Positions 36,618 to 45,423 are shown, numbered from the stretch's first letter. The stretch is DNA of 64,000 nt from Streptomyces sp. 846.5 (GCF_004365705.1 NZ_SOBN01000002.1:744001-808000), one strand, 5' to 3'. The notes: a model not told the origin generated them from the sequence alone. Program-made: numbers and translations.

Positions 36618-37653
36618 GGCGGGCGCTCCTTGTCTCCGCTGCCCTCTTGCGCAGGATGCCGGCGACCCTGAGGGCCAGGATCCGGTCCACGGCGATGGCG
36701 ACGAGCAGCAGGATTCCGTCGATGGCCTGGACCCAGACCGAGCTGACGCCGATCGAGGGCAGGACGCTGTTGATGGAGGTCAGCAGCAGCGCGCCGAGGG
36801 CGACCCCGTAGACGCTGCCGGATCCCCCGGTGAAGGCGACGCCGCCGACCACCACCGCGCTGACGACGGTGAGCTCGTAGCCGCTCCCGGTGCCCGAGTC
36901 GACGTTTCCGAAGCGGGCCAGGTACAGCGCGCCGGCGAGTCCGGCCAGGGCGCCGCAGGCGATGTAGGCCGCCATGATGCGCCTGCGGACCGGCACCCCG
37001 GCGAGTCCGGCCGCCTCCGGGCTGGAGCCCAGGGCGTAGAACTCGCGGCCGCTGCGGTAGTTGCGCAGGAAGTAGGCGACCGCGACCAGGACCACGGCGG
37101 CCAGCACGGCCAGGTAGGGCAGGGCGGAGAGCCCGTCGTGGCCGAAGGTGACGAAACCGGAGGGCAGCACGCCGGCGGTGATCTCGCGGGAGCCGATCCA
37201 GATCGAGTCGACGCCGCGGATGATGTAGAGCGTGCCCAGGGTGACCACCAGGGCCGGGACCTGACCGATGCTCACCAGCAGTCCGTTGAGGACTCCGAAG
37301 GCCGCGCCCAGGGCTACCGCCAGCAGCACGGCGAGCAGCGGGTTGCCGCCGCCCTGCAGGAAGTCCCCGGCGGCGAAGGCGGTGATGCCCAGGACCGAGC
37401 CGACCGACAGGTCGACATTGCGGGTGATCACCACCATCGCCTCGCCGACCGCGACCAGCACCAGGATGGTCGCGTTCAGCAGCAGGTCCTTGATCCCCTG
37501 CTGGGACAGGAAGGCGCTGTTGTCGATCTGGGTGGCGGCCAGCATCAGCACCAGCACCGCGAGGATGGCGAGTTCGCGCATCTTCAGCACCCGGTCCAGC
37601 AGCCCGCTGCCGGACGGGGCCGCGACGCGGACGGGTTCCATGGTCGTCGTCAT
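36610..37653 (-). CDS. rhaP: Rhamnose ABC transporter permease
   Basis: The second RbsC-like permease, 347 residues from the ATG ending at 37653, which overlaps the rhaT stop by ATGA (37650-37653). It has the family block [24 protein letters not shown] and [15 protein letters not shown], with about ten membrane segments. It pairs with rhaQ to form a heterodimeric channel. The frame is open upstream into rhaT, but those residues are not membrane-like. Confidence 0.92.
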   Translation of the reverse strand: MTTTMEPVRVAAPSGSGLLDRVLKMRELAILAVLVLMLAATQIDNSAFLSQQGIKDLLLNATILVLVAVGEAMVVITRNVDLSVGSVLGITAFAAGDFLQGGGNPLLAVLLAVALGAAFGVLNGLLVSIGQVPALVVTLGTLYIIRGVDSIWIGSREITAGVLPSGFVTFGHDGLSALPYLAVLAAVVLVAVAYFLRNYRSGREFYALGSSPEAAGLAGVPVRRRIMAAYIACGALAGLAGALYLARFGNVDSGTGSGYELTVVSAVVVGGVAFTGGSGSVYGVALGALLLTSINSVLPSIGVSSVWVQAIDGILLLVAIAVDRILALRVAGILRKRAAETRSARHG

Positions 37654-39170
37654 GCCGCCCTCCCGGTGACGCCGGTGGCCGCGGCCACCACGGACTGCTC
37701 GGTGGCCTCGGCCCTGGGGATCTCGGCGGCGATCCGCCCCTCGTGCATGACCAGTACCCGGTCGGCCATGCCGAGGATCTCCGGCAGGTCCGAGGAGATC
37801 ATCAGCACGGCGACGCCCTGGCCGGCGAGTTCCGAGAGCAGCCGGTGCACCTCGGCCTTGGTGCCGACGTCGATACCGCGGGTGGGCTCGTCCACGATCA
37901 GCACGGTCGGGGAGGTCGCCAGCCACTTGGCCAGCACCACCTTCTGCTGGTTGCCGCCGGACAGGGTGCCCACGACGTCCGCCAGCCGGGCGTACTTGAC
38001 CTGGAGCCGCACCGCCCAGTCGAGGGCGCGGCTGCGCTCGCTCCCCCGGTTCATCACTCCGGCGCGGGAGTTGGCCCGCAGTCCGGTGAGGCCGATATTG
38101 CGTTCGATGGACATGCCCATCACCAACCCCTGGGCCCGGCGGTCCTCGGGGACCAGGGCGAGTCCGGCGGCCATGGCCAGGCTGGGGGCCCCGGGCTTCA
38201 GCGGCTTCCCGGCCACCTCGACCTCGCCGCCGTCCCAGCGGTCCACGCCGAACACCGCCCGGGCCACCTCGCTGCGTCCGGCCCCGACCAGCCCGGCCAG
38301 GCCGACGATCTCGCCGCTGCGGACCTCGAAGGAGACGTCGGTGAAGACGCCCTCCCGGGTCAGCCTGCGGACGCTGAGGGCGACCGCGCCGACCTCGGCG
38401 GGGGTCTTCGGGTAGAGCTCGTCCAGGTCGCGGCCGACCATCCGGCGGATCAGGTCGTCCTCACTGAGCCCGTCGACCGGCTCGCTGGCGATCCAGGCGC
38501 CGTCCCGCAGGGTGGTGACCCGCTGGCACAGGGCGAAGACCTCCTCCAGCCGGTGCGAGATGAACAGGATCGCGGCGCCCTCCTCGCGCAGCGAGCGCAC
38601 CACGCCGAACAGCCGGGCCACCTCGCTGCCGGTCAGGGCGGCCGTCGGCTCGTCCATGATCAGTACGCGGGCGTCGAAGGAGAGCGCCTTCGCGATCTCC
38701 ACCAGCTGCTGGTCGGCGATCGACAGGCCCCGGGCCGGCTGGTCCGGGTCCAGGTCCACGCCCAGCCGGCGGAACAGGTCGGCGGTGGCACTGCGGACCG
38801 AGCGGTGGTCCACCCGGCCGAGGGAGCGCCGCGGCTGACGGCCCATGAAGATGTTCTCGGCCACCGACAGGTCGGGGAAGAGCGTCGGCTCCTGGTAGAT
38901 GACGGCGACACCCGCGTCCCTGGCGTCGGCGGGACCGTGGAAGACGACGGGCTCGCCGTCCAGCAGCACGGTGCCCTCGTCCGGCCGGTGCACCCCGGCC
39001 ATGGCCTTGATCAGGGTGGACTTGCCGGCGCCGTTCTCACCCGCCAGGGCGTGCGCCTCTCCCGCGAACAGCTGCAGGGAGACACCGCGGAGGGCTCGTA
39101 CGGCGCCGAAGGACTTGCTCACCCCCTCGAGCGCGAGGACCGGAACAGCGTCCGGGTCGGGGTGGGTCAT
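37650..39170 (-). CDS. rhaT: Rhamnose ABC transporter ATPase (two ATP-binding domains)
   Basis: Energises rhamnose import; 506 residues with tandem ATPase domains as in RbsA/MglA. The first domain has Walker [10 protein letters not shown], signature [15 protein letters not shown] and Walker [12 protein letters not shown]. The second has the degenerate Walker [10 protein letters not shown] usual for this family and signature [15 protein letters not shown]. It is the first gene of the transporter operon, with an operator 41 bp before its start and another 208 bp before it. Confidence 0.94.
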   Translation of the reverse strand: MTHPDPDAVPVLALEGVSKSFGAVRALRGVSLQLFAGEAHALAGENGAGKSTLIKAMAGVHRPDEGTVLLDGEPVVFHGPADARDAGVAVIYQEPTLFPDLSVAENIFMGRQPRRSLGRVDHRSVRSATADLFRRLGVDLDPDQPARGLSIADQQLVEIAKALSFDARVLIMDEPTAALTGSEVARLFGVVRSLREEGAAILFISHRLEEVFALCQRVTTLRDGAWIASEPVDGLSEDDLIRRMVGRDLDELYPKTPAEVGAVALSVRRLTREGVFTDVSFEVRSGEIVGLAGLVGAGRSEVARAVFGVDRWDGGEVEVAGKPLKPGAPSLAMAAGLALVPEDRRAQGLVMGMSIERNIGLTGLRANSRAGVMNRGSERSRALDWAVRLQVKYARLADVVGTLSGGNQQKVVLAKWLATSPTVLIVDEPTRGIDVGTKAEVHRLLSELAGQGVAVLMISSDLPEILGMADRVLVMHEGRIAAEIPRAEATEQSVVAAATGVTGRAA

Positions 39171-39210
39171 GGGAGTCTCCTGGCTCTCGGGGCGACTGCG
39201 GCCCAGGCTG

Positions 39211-39222
39211 TGAAATGTTTCA
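39211..39222. promoter_or_regulatory. Rhamnose-locus operator upstream of rhaT
   Basis: TGAAATGTTTCA matches the consensus at 11 of 12 positions. It sits 41 bp upstream of the rhaT start, almost the same spacing as the site before the GH78-like gene. Confidence 0.75.
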
Positions 39223-39377
39223 AAGGAGTTGCCGTGAAGTTAGCTTCGGGCTGTGGGCGCGTCAAGGGATGCTCGAAGCCCCGGTTTCGCGACCTACCTG
39301 CCCAAAGCGGCTCGCCCGAATCGGGAAACCGGCTCCGACCTGCGCAGATGCAGCTGAATGCGGCCACTTTCGGCGTT

Positions 39378-39389
39378 TGACACGATTCA
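39378..39389. promoter_or_regulatory. Second, distal operator upstream of rhaT
   Basis: TGACACGATTCA matches the consensus at 10 of 12 positions. It lies 167 bp from the proximal site at 39211, close to sixteen helical turns, so a tetrameric repressor could bridge the two by looping. A partial copy (TGAAACGTTGAA) is at 39486-39497. Confidence 0.55.
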
Positions 39390-39485
39390 ATAACACCGGC
39401 ATCTCCCGCCAGCCGCCCCTTGCCGACACTGGGACGCGCACTGCCGCCGTTGGGATCCCGGGCCGCTCCGACTTGCCCACTGAAT

Positions 39486-39497
39486 TGAAACGTTGAA
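39486..39497. promoter_or_regulatory. Partial operator copy near the lutC terminator
   Basis: TGAAACGTTGAA matches TGAAACGTTTCA at 10 of 12 positions, with the left half perfect and the right half mostly lost. It abuts the lutC terminator hairpin and may be a half-site or chance. Confidence 0.3.
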
Positions 39498-39498
39498 A

Positions 39499-39538
39499 GC
39501 CACCATCGCCCCCAGCGGGAAGCCGGGGCGGTGGTGGC
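39499..39538 (-). terminator. Terminator of the lut operon
   Basis: 14-bp arms (39499-39512 and 39525-39538) pair with a single G-U-type mismatch around a 12-base loop, 22 bp after the lutC stop on the minus strand. It separates the lut transcript from the rhaT promoter. Confidence 0.65.
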
Positions 39539-39559
39539 GGAGCAGCCGAGCAGCGGGGT

Positions 39560-40201
39560 TCAGCCGACCAGCACGACCTCCAGGGTGCGCGGGCCGTGCA
39601 CGCCCTCGACACGGTCCAGTTCGATGTCACTGGTGGCCGAGGGGCCGGAGATCCAGGTCTGCGGTCGGCTCGGGTCCAGCCGGGGCAGGGCGTGCGGAAC
39701 GGAGGCGACGACCTGGTCGGCCGCCCGGACCACGCACAGGTGGTGGTCCGGGACCAGGGTCAGGGCACGCCGACCCTGGCCGGGACCGGCGTCCAGGACA
39801 ATGGTGCCGGTCTCAGAGACGGCCAGCGCACAGCCCGTCAGCACACTGTCGACGGCGTCGAGCCGGCCGGGGGCGAGTGGCGGGTCGTCGTGCACCGGTT
39901 CGACCTCGGAGCCGCTCAGCCAGTGCTCGGGGACGCCGGCGGGCACCACCACCGTCCGTGAGCCGCGCTCGGCCAGGATCCGGCCGATGACGGCCGGCAA
40001 CTCGGCCTCGGTGCAACGGTGGACCAGGGCACGGTAGTCGGCGAGGTTCTCGGCCAGCAGGTCCAGGAGTTGTGCGGGGTCGTCGGGACTGTGGCTGTCG
40101 CGGTAGTCGCGCAGCACCGGATCGGGCTCGGGGGCGTCCTGCACGGCGTCTCGGATGCGGGCCAGAATCCGCTCGCGTGCGGCGGTCGGTGGTGTGGTCA
40201 T
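39560..40201 (-). CDS. lutC: Lactate utilization protein C (LUD domain)
   Basis: One of three subunits of the LutABC iron-sulfur complex that oxidises L-lactate to pyruvate. The 213-residue LUD-domain protein has GCALAVSETGTIVLDAGPGQGRR and the C-terminal SDIELDRVEGVHGPRTLEVVLV, typical of LutC. The ATG ending at 40201 gives the normal N terminus; a frame open to 40270 would run into the mobile element. It should directly follow lutB, but a tnpB element now separates them by about 1.4 kb. Its product completes rhamnose breakdown by removing the lactate made by RhaEW. Confidence 0.92.
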   Translation of the reverse strand: MTTPPTAARERILARIRDAVQDAPEPDPVLRDYRDSHSPDDPAQLLDLLAENLADYRALVHRCTEAELPAVIGRILAERGSRTVVVPAGVPEHWLSGSEVEPVHDDPPLAPGRLDAVDSVLTGCALAVSETGTIVLDAGPGQGRRALTLVPDHHLCVVRAADQVVASVPHALPRLDPSRPQTWISGPSATSDIELDRVEGVHGPRTLEVVLVG

Positions 40202-40220
40202 CTGGTTTCTTTCGTGGATA

Positions 40221-40240
40221 CTTCCGGCTTCAGCCGGGGG
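40221..40240 (+). other. Hairpin on the left side of the tnpB element
   Basis: CTTCCGGCT and AGCCGGGGG pair around TC, with G-U pairs in the lower stem, followed by AGGAAAC. The layout (hairpin, then GGAGGAaa) resembles the right end of the element and of related IS605-type units, so it may be the left end or the remnant right end of an earlier copy. A further stem CCCGC/GCGGG follows at about 40254-40266. Confidence 0.45.
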
Positions 40241-40378
40241 AGGAAACGAAGCTCCCGCGGAGCGGGACAAGGGAAGCCGATTCGCCTCTGGGCGGACCGG
40301 CGTTGGGGCGGCGTCGCGCAGGCCCGCGTCGGTGCGGGTTCCGGGGGATTGTCAGACCTGGCTTGTAGGGTCCGGTGC

Positions 40379-41608
40379 ATGGTTGAGGCGACACCGCGGG
40401 ACGCGTGTACCGGGCATGCCCGGTACACGTACCGGTTGCGGGTGTCTTCGAGGGCCCGTGTGGCGTTGGAGGGGGAGTGGGGGCGGTGCCGGTGGGTGTG
40501 GAACGAGTGTGTGGCGATGTCCCGCAAGGTCCACCGCCACAACCAGGCCCAGCCGCAGGCGAAGCGGACCTGCGGTCCGGTGCAGCTCAGCGCGATGCTC
40601 ACCGAGGCGCGCGGTGCGATGGCGTGGCTGCGGACCGGTGCGTCGGTGCCGCAGCAGCAGACCATCCGGGACTTCGCCAAGTCCCGCGCCAAGGCGATCA
40701 AGGACATCACGAACCGGCTGCCGCTGAAGCAGCGGGCCGGAATGCCCAACCCCAGGAGGAAGCACCGGTCCACCGCGACGCTGGAGTACACCCGCAGCGG
40801 GTTCCGGCTCAAGGACGGTCGTCTGCACCTGGCCGGTGGCATCGTGGTGACGGTGGTGTGGTCGCGGGACTTGCCCGGCGAGCCGTCCTCGGTTCGGGTG
40901 TACCGCGACAGTCTCGGGCACTGGTACGCCTCCTTTGTGGTCCGTGCCCCCGGTGTCGAGCCGTTGCCGTGCACGGGTGCGGTGATCGGGGTCGACTGGG
41001 GGGTACGGGAGATCGCGACGACCACCAGCGATGCCCACGACCTGCCGCACCCCCAGCACGGCAAGTCCGCGGCGGCGAAGCTGGCCCACTACCAGCGGCA
41101 GATGGCACGCCGCCAGCAGCCCAGGGGCAAACCGCAGACGAAGGGCTACCGCAAGGCCCAGCGGCAGGCGGCCAAGCAGCTGAAGAAGGTCGCCCGGCAG
41201 CGCCTGGACACGGCCCGCAAGTGGGCCAAGGCCGTGGTCCGGGACCACGACGAGATCGCGGTCGAGGACTTCAGGCCGAGGTTCCTGGCCAAGTCCACCA
41301 TGGCCCGCAAGGCCGCCGACGCGGCGATCGGCGCCACTAAACGGGCGCTGGTGGAGATGGGCCGTAAGCACGGGCGCGCCGTGCACCTGGTGAATTCTGC
41401 GCACACGACGATGGACTGTGCGCACTGCGGTGTGAGAGCCAAACACCGCCTCCCCCTCTCCGAGAGAACATTTACGTGCACGGCGTGCGGGATCTCGTCC
41501 CCCAGGGACAAGAACTCCGCACGGGTGATGCTCGTCCGGGCTGGTCTCAACCCGGCTGATGCCGATCGCACAAGACCTGAACGTCCGCAGGACGTACAGG
41601 CAGCGTGA
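40379..41608 (+). CDS. tnpB: TnpB (OrfB), putative RNA-guided nuclease of an IS605-family element
   Basis: A 409-residue TnpB, the family ancestral to Cas12 that cuts DNA guided by an RNA made from the element end. It has the N-terminal block RCRWVWNECVA, the RuvC-like catalytic Asp in VIGVDWGVRE, the Glu in IAVEDFRPRF, a four-cysteine zinc ribbon (CAHC...CTAC) and the final Asp in RDKNSARVM. All catalytic positions look intact and the frame is complete. I start it at the ATG at 40379; a start nearer ARYTYRLRV is possible because the first 14 residues are encoded partly by a 26-bp palindrome. No tnpA is present. Confidence 0.9.
   Translation: MVEATPRDACTGHARYTYRLRVSSRARVALEGEWGRCRWVWNECVAMSRKVHRHNQAQPQAKRTCGPVQLSAMLTEARGAMAWLRTGASVPQQQTIRDFAKSRAKAIKDITNRLPLKQRAGMPNPRRKHRSTATLEYTRSGFRLKDGRLHLAGGIVVTVVWSRDLPGEPSSVRVYRDSLGHWYASFVVRAPGVEPLPCTGAVIGVDWGVREIATTTSDAHDLPHPQHGKSAAAKLAHYQRQMARRQQPRGKPQTKGYRKAQRQAAKQLKKVARQRLDTARKWAKAVVRDHDEIAVEDFRPRFLAKSTMARKAADAAIGATKRALVEMGRKHGRAVHLVNSAHTTMDCAHCGVRAKHRLPLSERTFTCTACGISSPRDKNSARVMLVRAGLNPADADRTRPERPQDVQAA
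40404..40429. repeat. 26-bp perfect palindrome at the start of tnpB
   Basis: Each 13-base half reads CGTGTACCGGGCA and its complement without a gap. It lies at codons 9-17 of the chosen tnpB frame. As RNA it would form a hairpin only with an opened apex; as DNA it could be a protein-binding site or part of the left-end structure used in transposition. Confidence 0.85.
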
Positions 41609-41648
41609 GTCAGGAATCCCCTCCTTCTCAGGCAGGGGAGGATGTCAA
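41581..41648 (+). ncRNA. Putative omega RNA scaffold / right end of the tnpB element
   Basis: In this family the guide RNA is transcribed from the 3' end of tnpB through the right end, and the guide is the flanking DNA. Here a stem ACGTCC/GGACGT (41581-41595) is followed by the tnpB stop and a second stem, CCCCTCCT pairing with AGG-C-AGGGG (41618-41638), then GGATGTCAA. The guide would begin at about 41649 with GGGCGGTTCTTCTTCCACCA, which is the 3' end of lutB. Length and processing are not visible from sequence. Confidence 0.5.
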
Positions 41649-43069
41649 GGGCGGTTCTTCTTCCACCAGTCGCGGAACGGGGCTTGGGGTAGGCGGGGCA
41701 AGTCGCGGCTGTCGGTCCAGGCCCTGGCCACGGCGATGGGCAGCCGCTTGGGATGCAGCTTGCGGGTTTTGGCGGCGAGGCGTACGACTGCGCCGAGCGC
41801 GGCGGGGTGGTCGAGCAGCCAGGTACCGGCCCGGACGACGGCATGTTCGGCGCGATGGCCGGGGCCGCCCTGTTCGGCGACCTGTTCGCGCAGATGGACC
41901 AGGACCTCGGGAATGTCGATGGCGACCGGGCAGACCTCGTAGCAGGCCCCGCACAGCGTGGAGGCGAACGGCAGCGAGGCATCGATCGCGCTGGCGGTGC
42001 CGCGCAGCTGTGGGGTGAGGATGGCGCCGATCGGTCCCGGGTAGACGCTGCCGTAGGCATGGCCGCCGGCCCGCTCGTAGACCGGGCAGACGTTCAGGCA
42101 GGCCGAGCAGCGGATGCAGCGCAGCGCCTGTCGGCCGACCTCGTCGGCCAGGGTGTCGGTGCGGCCGTTGTCCAGCAGTACCAGGTGGAAGTCCCGGGGG
42201 CCGTCGCCGTCGCTGGTGCCGGTCCAGAGGGAGGTGTAGGGGTTCATCCGCTCGGCGGTGGAGGAGCGCGGCAGCAGTTGCAGGAACACCTCCAGGTCGC
42301 GCCAGGTGGGGACCACCTTCTCGATGCCGACGACGGAGATCAGCGTCTCGGGCAGGGTCAGGCACATCCGTCCGTTGCCCTCGGACTCGACCACGACCAG
42401 GGTGCCGGTCTCGGCGACCATGAAGTTGGCCCCGGAGATGCCCACCTTGGCGCGCAGGAACTTCTCGCGCAGGTGCAGCCTGGCTGCCTCGGCCAGCTCG
42501 GCCGGGCTGTCGCCCAGTCCCTCGGGGGCCGGACGGCCCCACTCCCCCATCTTCTCGGTGAAGATGTCGCGGACCTCGCCACGGTTGCGGTGGATCGCCG
42601 GGACCAGGATGTGCGAGGGCCGGTCGTCGCCGAGCTGGACGATCAGCTCGGCCAGGTCGGTCTCGTAGGCGGTGATGCCCTCGGCCGCCAGCGCCTCGTT
42701 GAGCTCGATCTCCTGGGTGGCCATCGACTTGACCTTGACGACTTCGGTCTCGCCGGTGGCTTTCACCAGGTCGGCGACGATGCGGTTGGCCTCGGCCGCG
42801 TCGGCGGCCCAGTGCACGGTGCCGCCCGCTGCGGTGACCTGCTGCTCCAGCTGGACCAGGTAGTCGTCCAGGTGACGCAGCGTCTGGTCCTTGATCCGCT
42901 TGCCGGCCTCGCGCAGCTGCGCCCAGTCGTCGAGTTCGGCCACCGCCCGGGCGCGCTTGTCGCGGATGGTGCGGGTGGCGTGGGTCAGATTGGCCCGCAG
43001 CCGGGTGTCCTTGGTGGAGGCCTTCGCCGCCTGCGGGAAGGAGGGCATCCCCAGGTAGGTGTCGCTCAT
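41645..43069 (-). CDS. lutB: Lactate utilization iron-sulfur protein B
   Basis: The iron-sulfur subunit of LutABC. The 474-residue protein has an N-terminal LUD domain (GANFMVAETGTLVVVESEGN) and two 4Fe-4S motifs, CIRCSACLNVCP (about 316) and CGACYEVCP (about 370). It starts at the ATG ending at 43069, overlapping the lutA stop by ATGA. Its TGA stop (41645-41647) lies inside the last bases of the tnpB element right end, so the original C terminus may have been altered; the remaining end, FRDWWKKNRP, still looks family-like. Confidence 0.92.
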   Translation of the reverse strand: MSDTYLGMPSFPQAAKASTKDTRLRANLTHATRTIRDKRARAVAELDDWAQLREAGKRIKDQTLRHLDDYLVQLEQQVTAAGGTVHWAADAAEANRIVADLVKATGETEVVKVKSMATQEIELNEALAAEGITAYETDLAELIVQLGDDRPSHILVPAIHRNRGEVRDIFTEKMGEWGRPAPEGLGDSPAELAEAARLHLREKFLRAKVGISGANFMVAETGTLVVVESEGNGRMCLTLPETLISVVGIEKVVPTWRDLEVFLQLLPRSSTAERMNPYTSLWTGTSDGDGPRDFHLVLLDNGRTDTLADEVGRQALRCIRCSACLNVCPVYERAGGHAYGSVYPGPIGAILTPQLRGTASAIDASLPFASTLCGACYEVCPVAIDIPEVLVHLREQVAEQGGPGHRAEHAVVRAGTWLLDHPAALGAVVRLAAKTRKLHPKRLPIAVARAWTDSRDLPRLPQAPFRDWWKKNRP

Positions 43070-43857
43070 GCGGTGCCCCTCGCTCTGGGTGCGCCCCAGT
43101 CGGCGCCGGTCGGGTCGGCCCGGGTGCAGGCCAGGATCTCGGCCAGGTGTACGGTGCGCATCGGCGCGTCGGCCCGGCGCAGCGTCCCGCCGATGTGCAG
43201 CAGGCAGGAGTTGTCCGCCCCGCAGAGCACCTCGGCGCCGGTCGACAGCGCGTTGCTGACCTTGTCGGCGCCCATGGCGGCGGAGACGTCGGGGTTCTTC
43301 ACCGCGAAGGTGCCGCCGAAGCCGCAGCACTCCTCCGCCCCGGGCAGCTCGACCAGCTCCAGTCCCTCGACGGCCTCCAGCAGCCGGCGCGGCCGGTCTC
43401 CCAGGCCCAGCATCCGCAGCCCGTGACAGGACGGGTGGTAGGTGACCCGGTGCGGGTAGTAGGCGCCGACGTCGGTCACCTTGAGGACGTCCACCAGGAA
43501 CTCGGTCAGCTCCAGCACCCGCGGCACCAGCGACTCGGCGGCCTTGGCCAGGCCGTCACCACGCCCCTCGGCCCGCGCCCTGGCGCCGATCCGTGGGTAG
43601 TTGTCGCGCACCATGGCCGTGCAGGACCCCGAGGGGGTGACCACATGGTCGTAGCCCGCGAAGGCGTCGGCCATCCGGTGGACCAGCGGCTCGGTGGCCC
43701 GCCGGTAGCCGGTGTTGTACTGGGGCTGGCCGCAGCAGGTCTGCGCGGCCGGGAAGTCGACCTCGACGCCCAGGCGCTCCAGCAGTGCCACCACGGCCTG
43801 GCCGGTGCGCGGATGGATCGCGTCGTTGACGCAGGTCGGGAAGAGTGCGACACGCAT
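43066..43857 (-). CDS. lutA: Lactate utilization protein A (cysteine-rich CCG domains)
   Basis: The (Fe-S)-binding subunit of LutABC, 263 residues. Two cysteine-rich blocks are visible: CCGQPQYNTG with an upstream PTC, and SCHGLRMLG with CCGFGGTF. The ATG ending at 43857 gives MRVALFPTCVNDA, the standard N terminus. It lies 30 bp after rhaB and overlaps lutB by 4 bp, linking lactate oxidation to the rhamnose enzymes in one operon. Confidence 0.93.
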   Translation of the reverse strand: MRVALFPTCVNDAIHPRTGQAVVALLERLGVEVDFPAAQTCCGQPQYNTGYRRATEPLVHRMADAFAGYDHVVTPSGSCTAMVRDNYPRIGARARAEGRGDGLAKAAESLVPRVLELTEFLVDVLKVTDVGAYYPHRVTYHPSCHGLRMLGLGDRPRRLLEAVEGLELVELPGAEECCGFGGTFAVKNPDVSAAMGADKVSNALSTGAEVLCGADNSCLLHIGGTLRRADAPMRTVHLAEILACTRADPTGADWGAPRARGTA

Positions 43858-43887
43858 CGCGGCTCCTTGGGATCTCATTGGGGTCCT

Positions 43888-45375
43888 TCAGGCCGCACCG
43901 ATGCGGGCGGCGGCCGCGGCCCAGGCGGACCGGTTGCAGCGCGGGGTGTAGCTGCGCAGCGGCTGGGTGTCGGCGACCAGACGGCGCATCCCGGCCCTGT
44001 CGTGCACCAGCCCGTGGGCGCGCGCCTGGACCAGGACATTCCCCAGCGCGGTGGCCTCGGTCGGGCCGGCCACCACCGGTAGGTCGGCGGCGTCAGCGGT
44101 GAACTGGCACAGCAGGCTGTTCCGGCTGCCGCCACCGACTAGGTGGACCACCTCGATCTCCCGTCCGGCCAGCTCGGCGGCCTGGCGCAGGGTACGGCCG
44201 TGGGCCATGGCCAGTCCCTCCAGGATGGTGCGCACCAGCGATCCCTGACTGGCCGGGGGCCGCTGCCCGGTGCGCTCGCAGTACCCGGCGATCCGGGCGG
44301 GCATGTCGCCCGGGGCCAGGAACTCCGGGGCGTCAGGGTCGATGACGGCGGCGAACGGTTCCGCGGCGGCGGCCTGGACCAGCAGAAGCTGCAGCTCGTG
44401 CGGCTTTCCCTGGGCCTGCCAGGTGCGCTGGGTCTCGCTGAGCAGCCACAGCCCCATGATGTTGCGCAGATAGCGGACGGTGTCGTCGATGCCGAGTTCA
44501 TTGGTGAAGTTCGCGGTCCGGGAAGCCTCGCTGAGCACCGGGGCGTCGAGTTCCAGTCCGGCCAGCGACCAGGTGCCGCAGGAGATGTAGCCGAAGTTCG
44601 GCCGGTCGGCGGGGACCGCGACGACCGCTGAGGCAGTGTCGTGGGAGGCCACAGCCGTGACCGGGGTGCCCTGCGGCAGCCCGGTGGCGGCGGCCGGCTG
44701 CGCCAGCAGCGTCCCGCAGCTGTCGCCGGGGCGGCGCAGTGGCGCGAGCAGTCCGGTGCCGACGCCGACGGCCTCGGCCAGGTCCTGCGACCAGGCTCCG
44801 GCGCGGGCGTCGAACAGGCCGGTGGTGGAGGCGTTGGTGGCCTCCGCGCCGATCCGTCCGGTCAGCCAGTAGGTCAGCAGGTCCGGGATCAGCAGCAGAT
44901 GACGGGCTGCCAGGAACTGCGGCGTGCCGGCCTCGGCGGCCAGCTGGTAGAGCGTGTTGAAGGGCAGGTGCTGCAGTCCGTTGGCGCGGTAGAGCCCGGC
45001 CGCGCCGATCTTCGCGCGGACCGCCTCGGCGACGCCCTCCGTGCGCTGGTCGCGGTAGTGGTACGGGTTGCCCAGCAGCCTCCCCTCACCGTCGAGCAGA
45101 CCGTAGTCCACCGCCCAGCTGTCCACCCCGATCGAGGCGATCGGCGCTGACCTGGCGGCTTCGCGGAGCCCGTCCAGGACCCCCTGGTACAGCGCGAGGA
45201 TGTCCCAGTGCAGGCCGTGCGGGAGCCGCACCGGCGTGTTGGCGAAGCGATGCGCCTCCGTCAGGTCGAGCCGACCGTGTCCGACGCGGCCGAGGACCAC
45301 CCGGCCGCTGGTGGCGCCGAGGTCGGCCGCCGCGAACACGGCCGGGGACGGGGAGGACGGGGAAGTGGGGTTCAC
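43888..45375 (-). CDS. rhaB: Rhamnulokinase
   Basis: Phosphorylates L-rhamnulose to rhamnulose 1-phosphate. The 495-residue FGGY-family kinase has the N-terminal phosphate loop AADLGATSGRVVLG, the DSWAVDYGLLD motif with the catalytic-type aspartate, and the C-terminal VVHLVGGGSRNSLLCQFTADA adenine-binding block. It lies between rhaEW (48 bp upstream) and lutA (30 bp downstream) in a single-direction operon starting at rhaI. The frame contains no other plausible start. Confidence 0.94.
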   Translation of the reverse strand: MNPTSPSSPSPAVFAAADLGATSGRVVLGRVGHGRLDLTEAHRFANTPVRLPHGLHWDILALYQGVLDGLREAARSAPIASIGVDSWAVDYGLLDGEGRLLGNPYHYRDQRTEGVAEAVRAKIGAAGLYRANGLQHLPFNTLYQLAAEAGTPQFLAARHLLLIPDLLTYWLTGRIGAEATNASTTGLFDARAGAWSQDLAEAVGVGTGLLAPLRRPGDSCGTLLAQPAAATGLPQGTPVTAVASHDTASAVVAVPADRPNFGYISCGTWSLAGLELDAPVLSEASRTANFTNELGIDDTVRYLRNIMGLWLLSETQRTWQAQGKPHELQLLLVQAAAAEPFAAVIDPDAPEFLAPGDMPARIAGYCERTGQRPPASQGSLVRTILEGLAMAHGRTLRQAAELAGREIEVVHLVGGGSRNSLLCQFTADAADLPVVAGPTEATALGNVLVQARAHGLVHDRAGMRRLVADTQPLRSYTPRCNRSAWAAAAARIGAA

Positions 45376-45423
45376 GCGGGCAACCTGGAGAGAGGAGAGT
45401 ACGGGCCGGAACAGGTGGGGTGG

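Larger units (their letters stand above)
39171..39559. other. Intergenic promoter region, rhaT / lutC
   Basis: A 389-bp gap between the 5' end of rhaT and the 3' end of lutC. It contains two good operators, one partial copy and the lutC terminator. I see no convincing coding sequence; open frames here lack family-like composition or a ribosome binding site. Confidence 0.7.
40202..41648 (+). mobile_element. IS605/IS1341-like tnpB-only element inserted in the lut operon
   Basis: The segment between lutC and lutB holds one tnpB and structured ends but no tnpA (Y1 transposase), so it is a non-autonomous, IS1341-type unit. The right end is well defined: a hairpin at 41618-41638 followed by GGATGTCAA, the ending typical of actinobacterial members of this group. 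The left end lies somewhere in 40202-40378; I could not fix it exactly. No target duplication is expected for this mechanism. The element is antisense to the operon. Confidence 0.75.

Noticed and set aside
39215..39496. Open frame in the rhaT/lutC gap
   Set aside because: It overlaps operators on the strand opposite the locus and has no family-like sequence.
40202..40270. Upstream extension of lutC to 40270
   Set aside because: The extra residues are encoded by the mobile-element flank; the ATG ending at 40201 gives the normal LutC N terminus.
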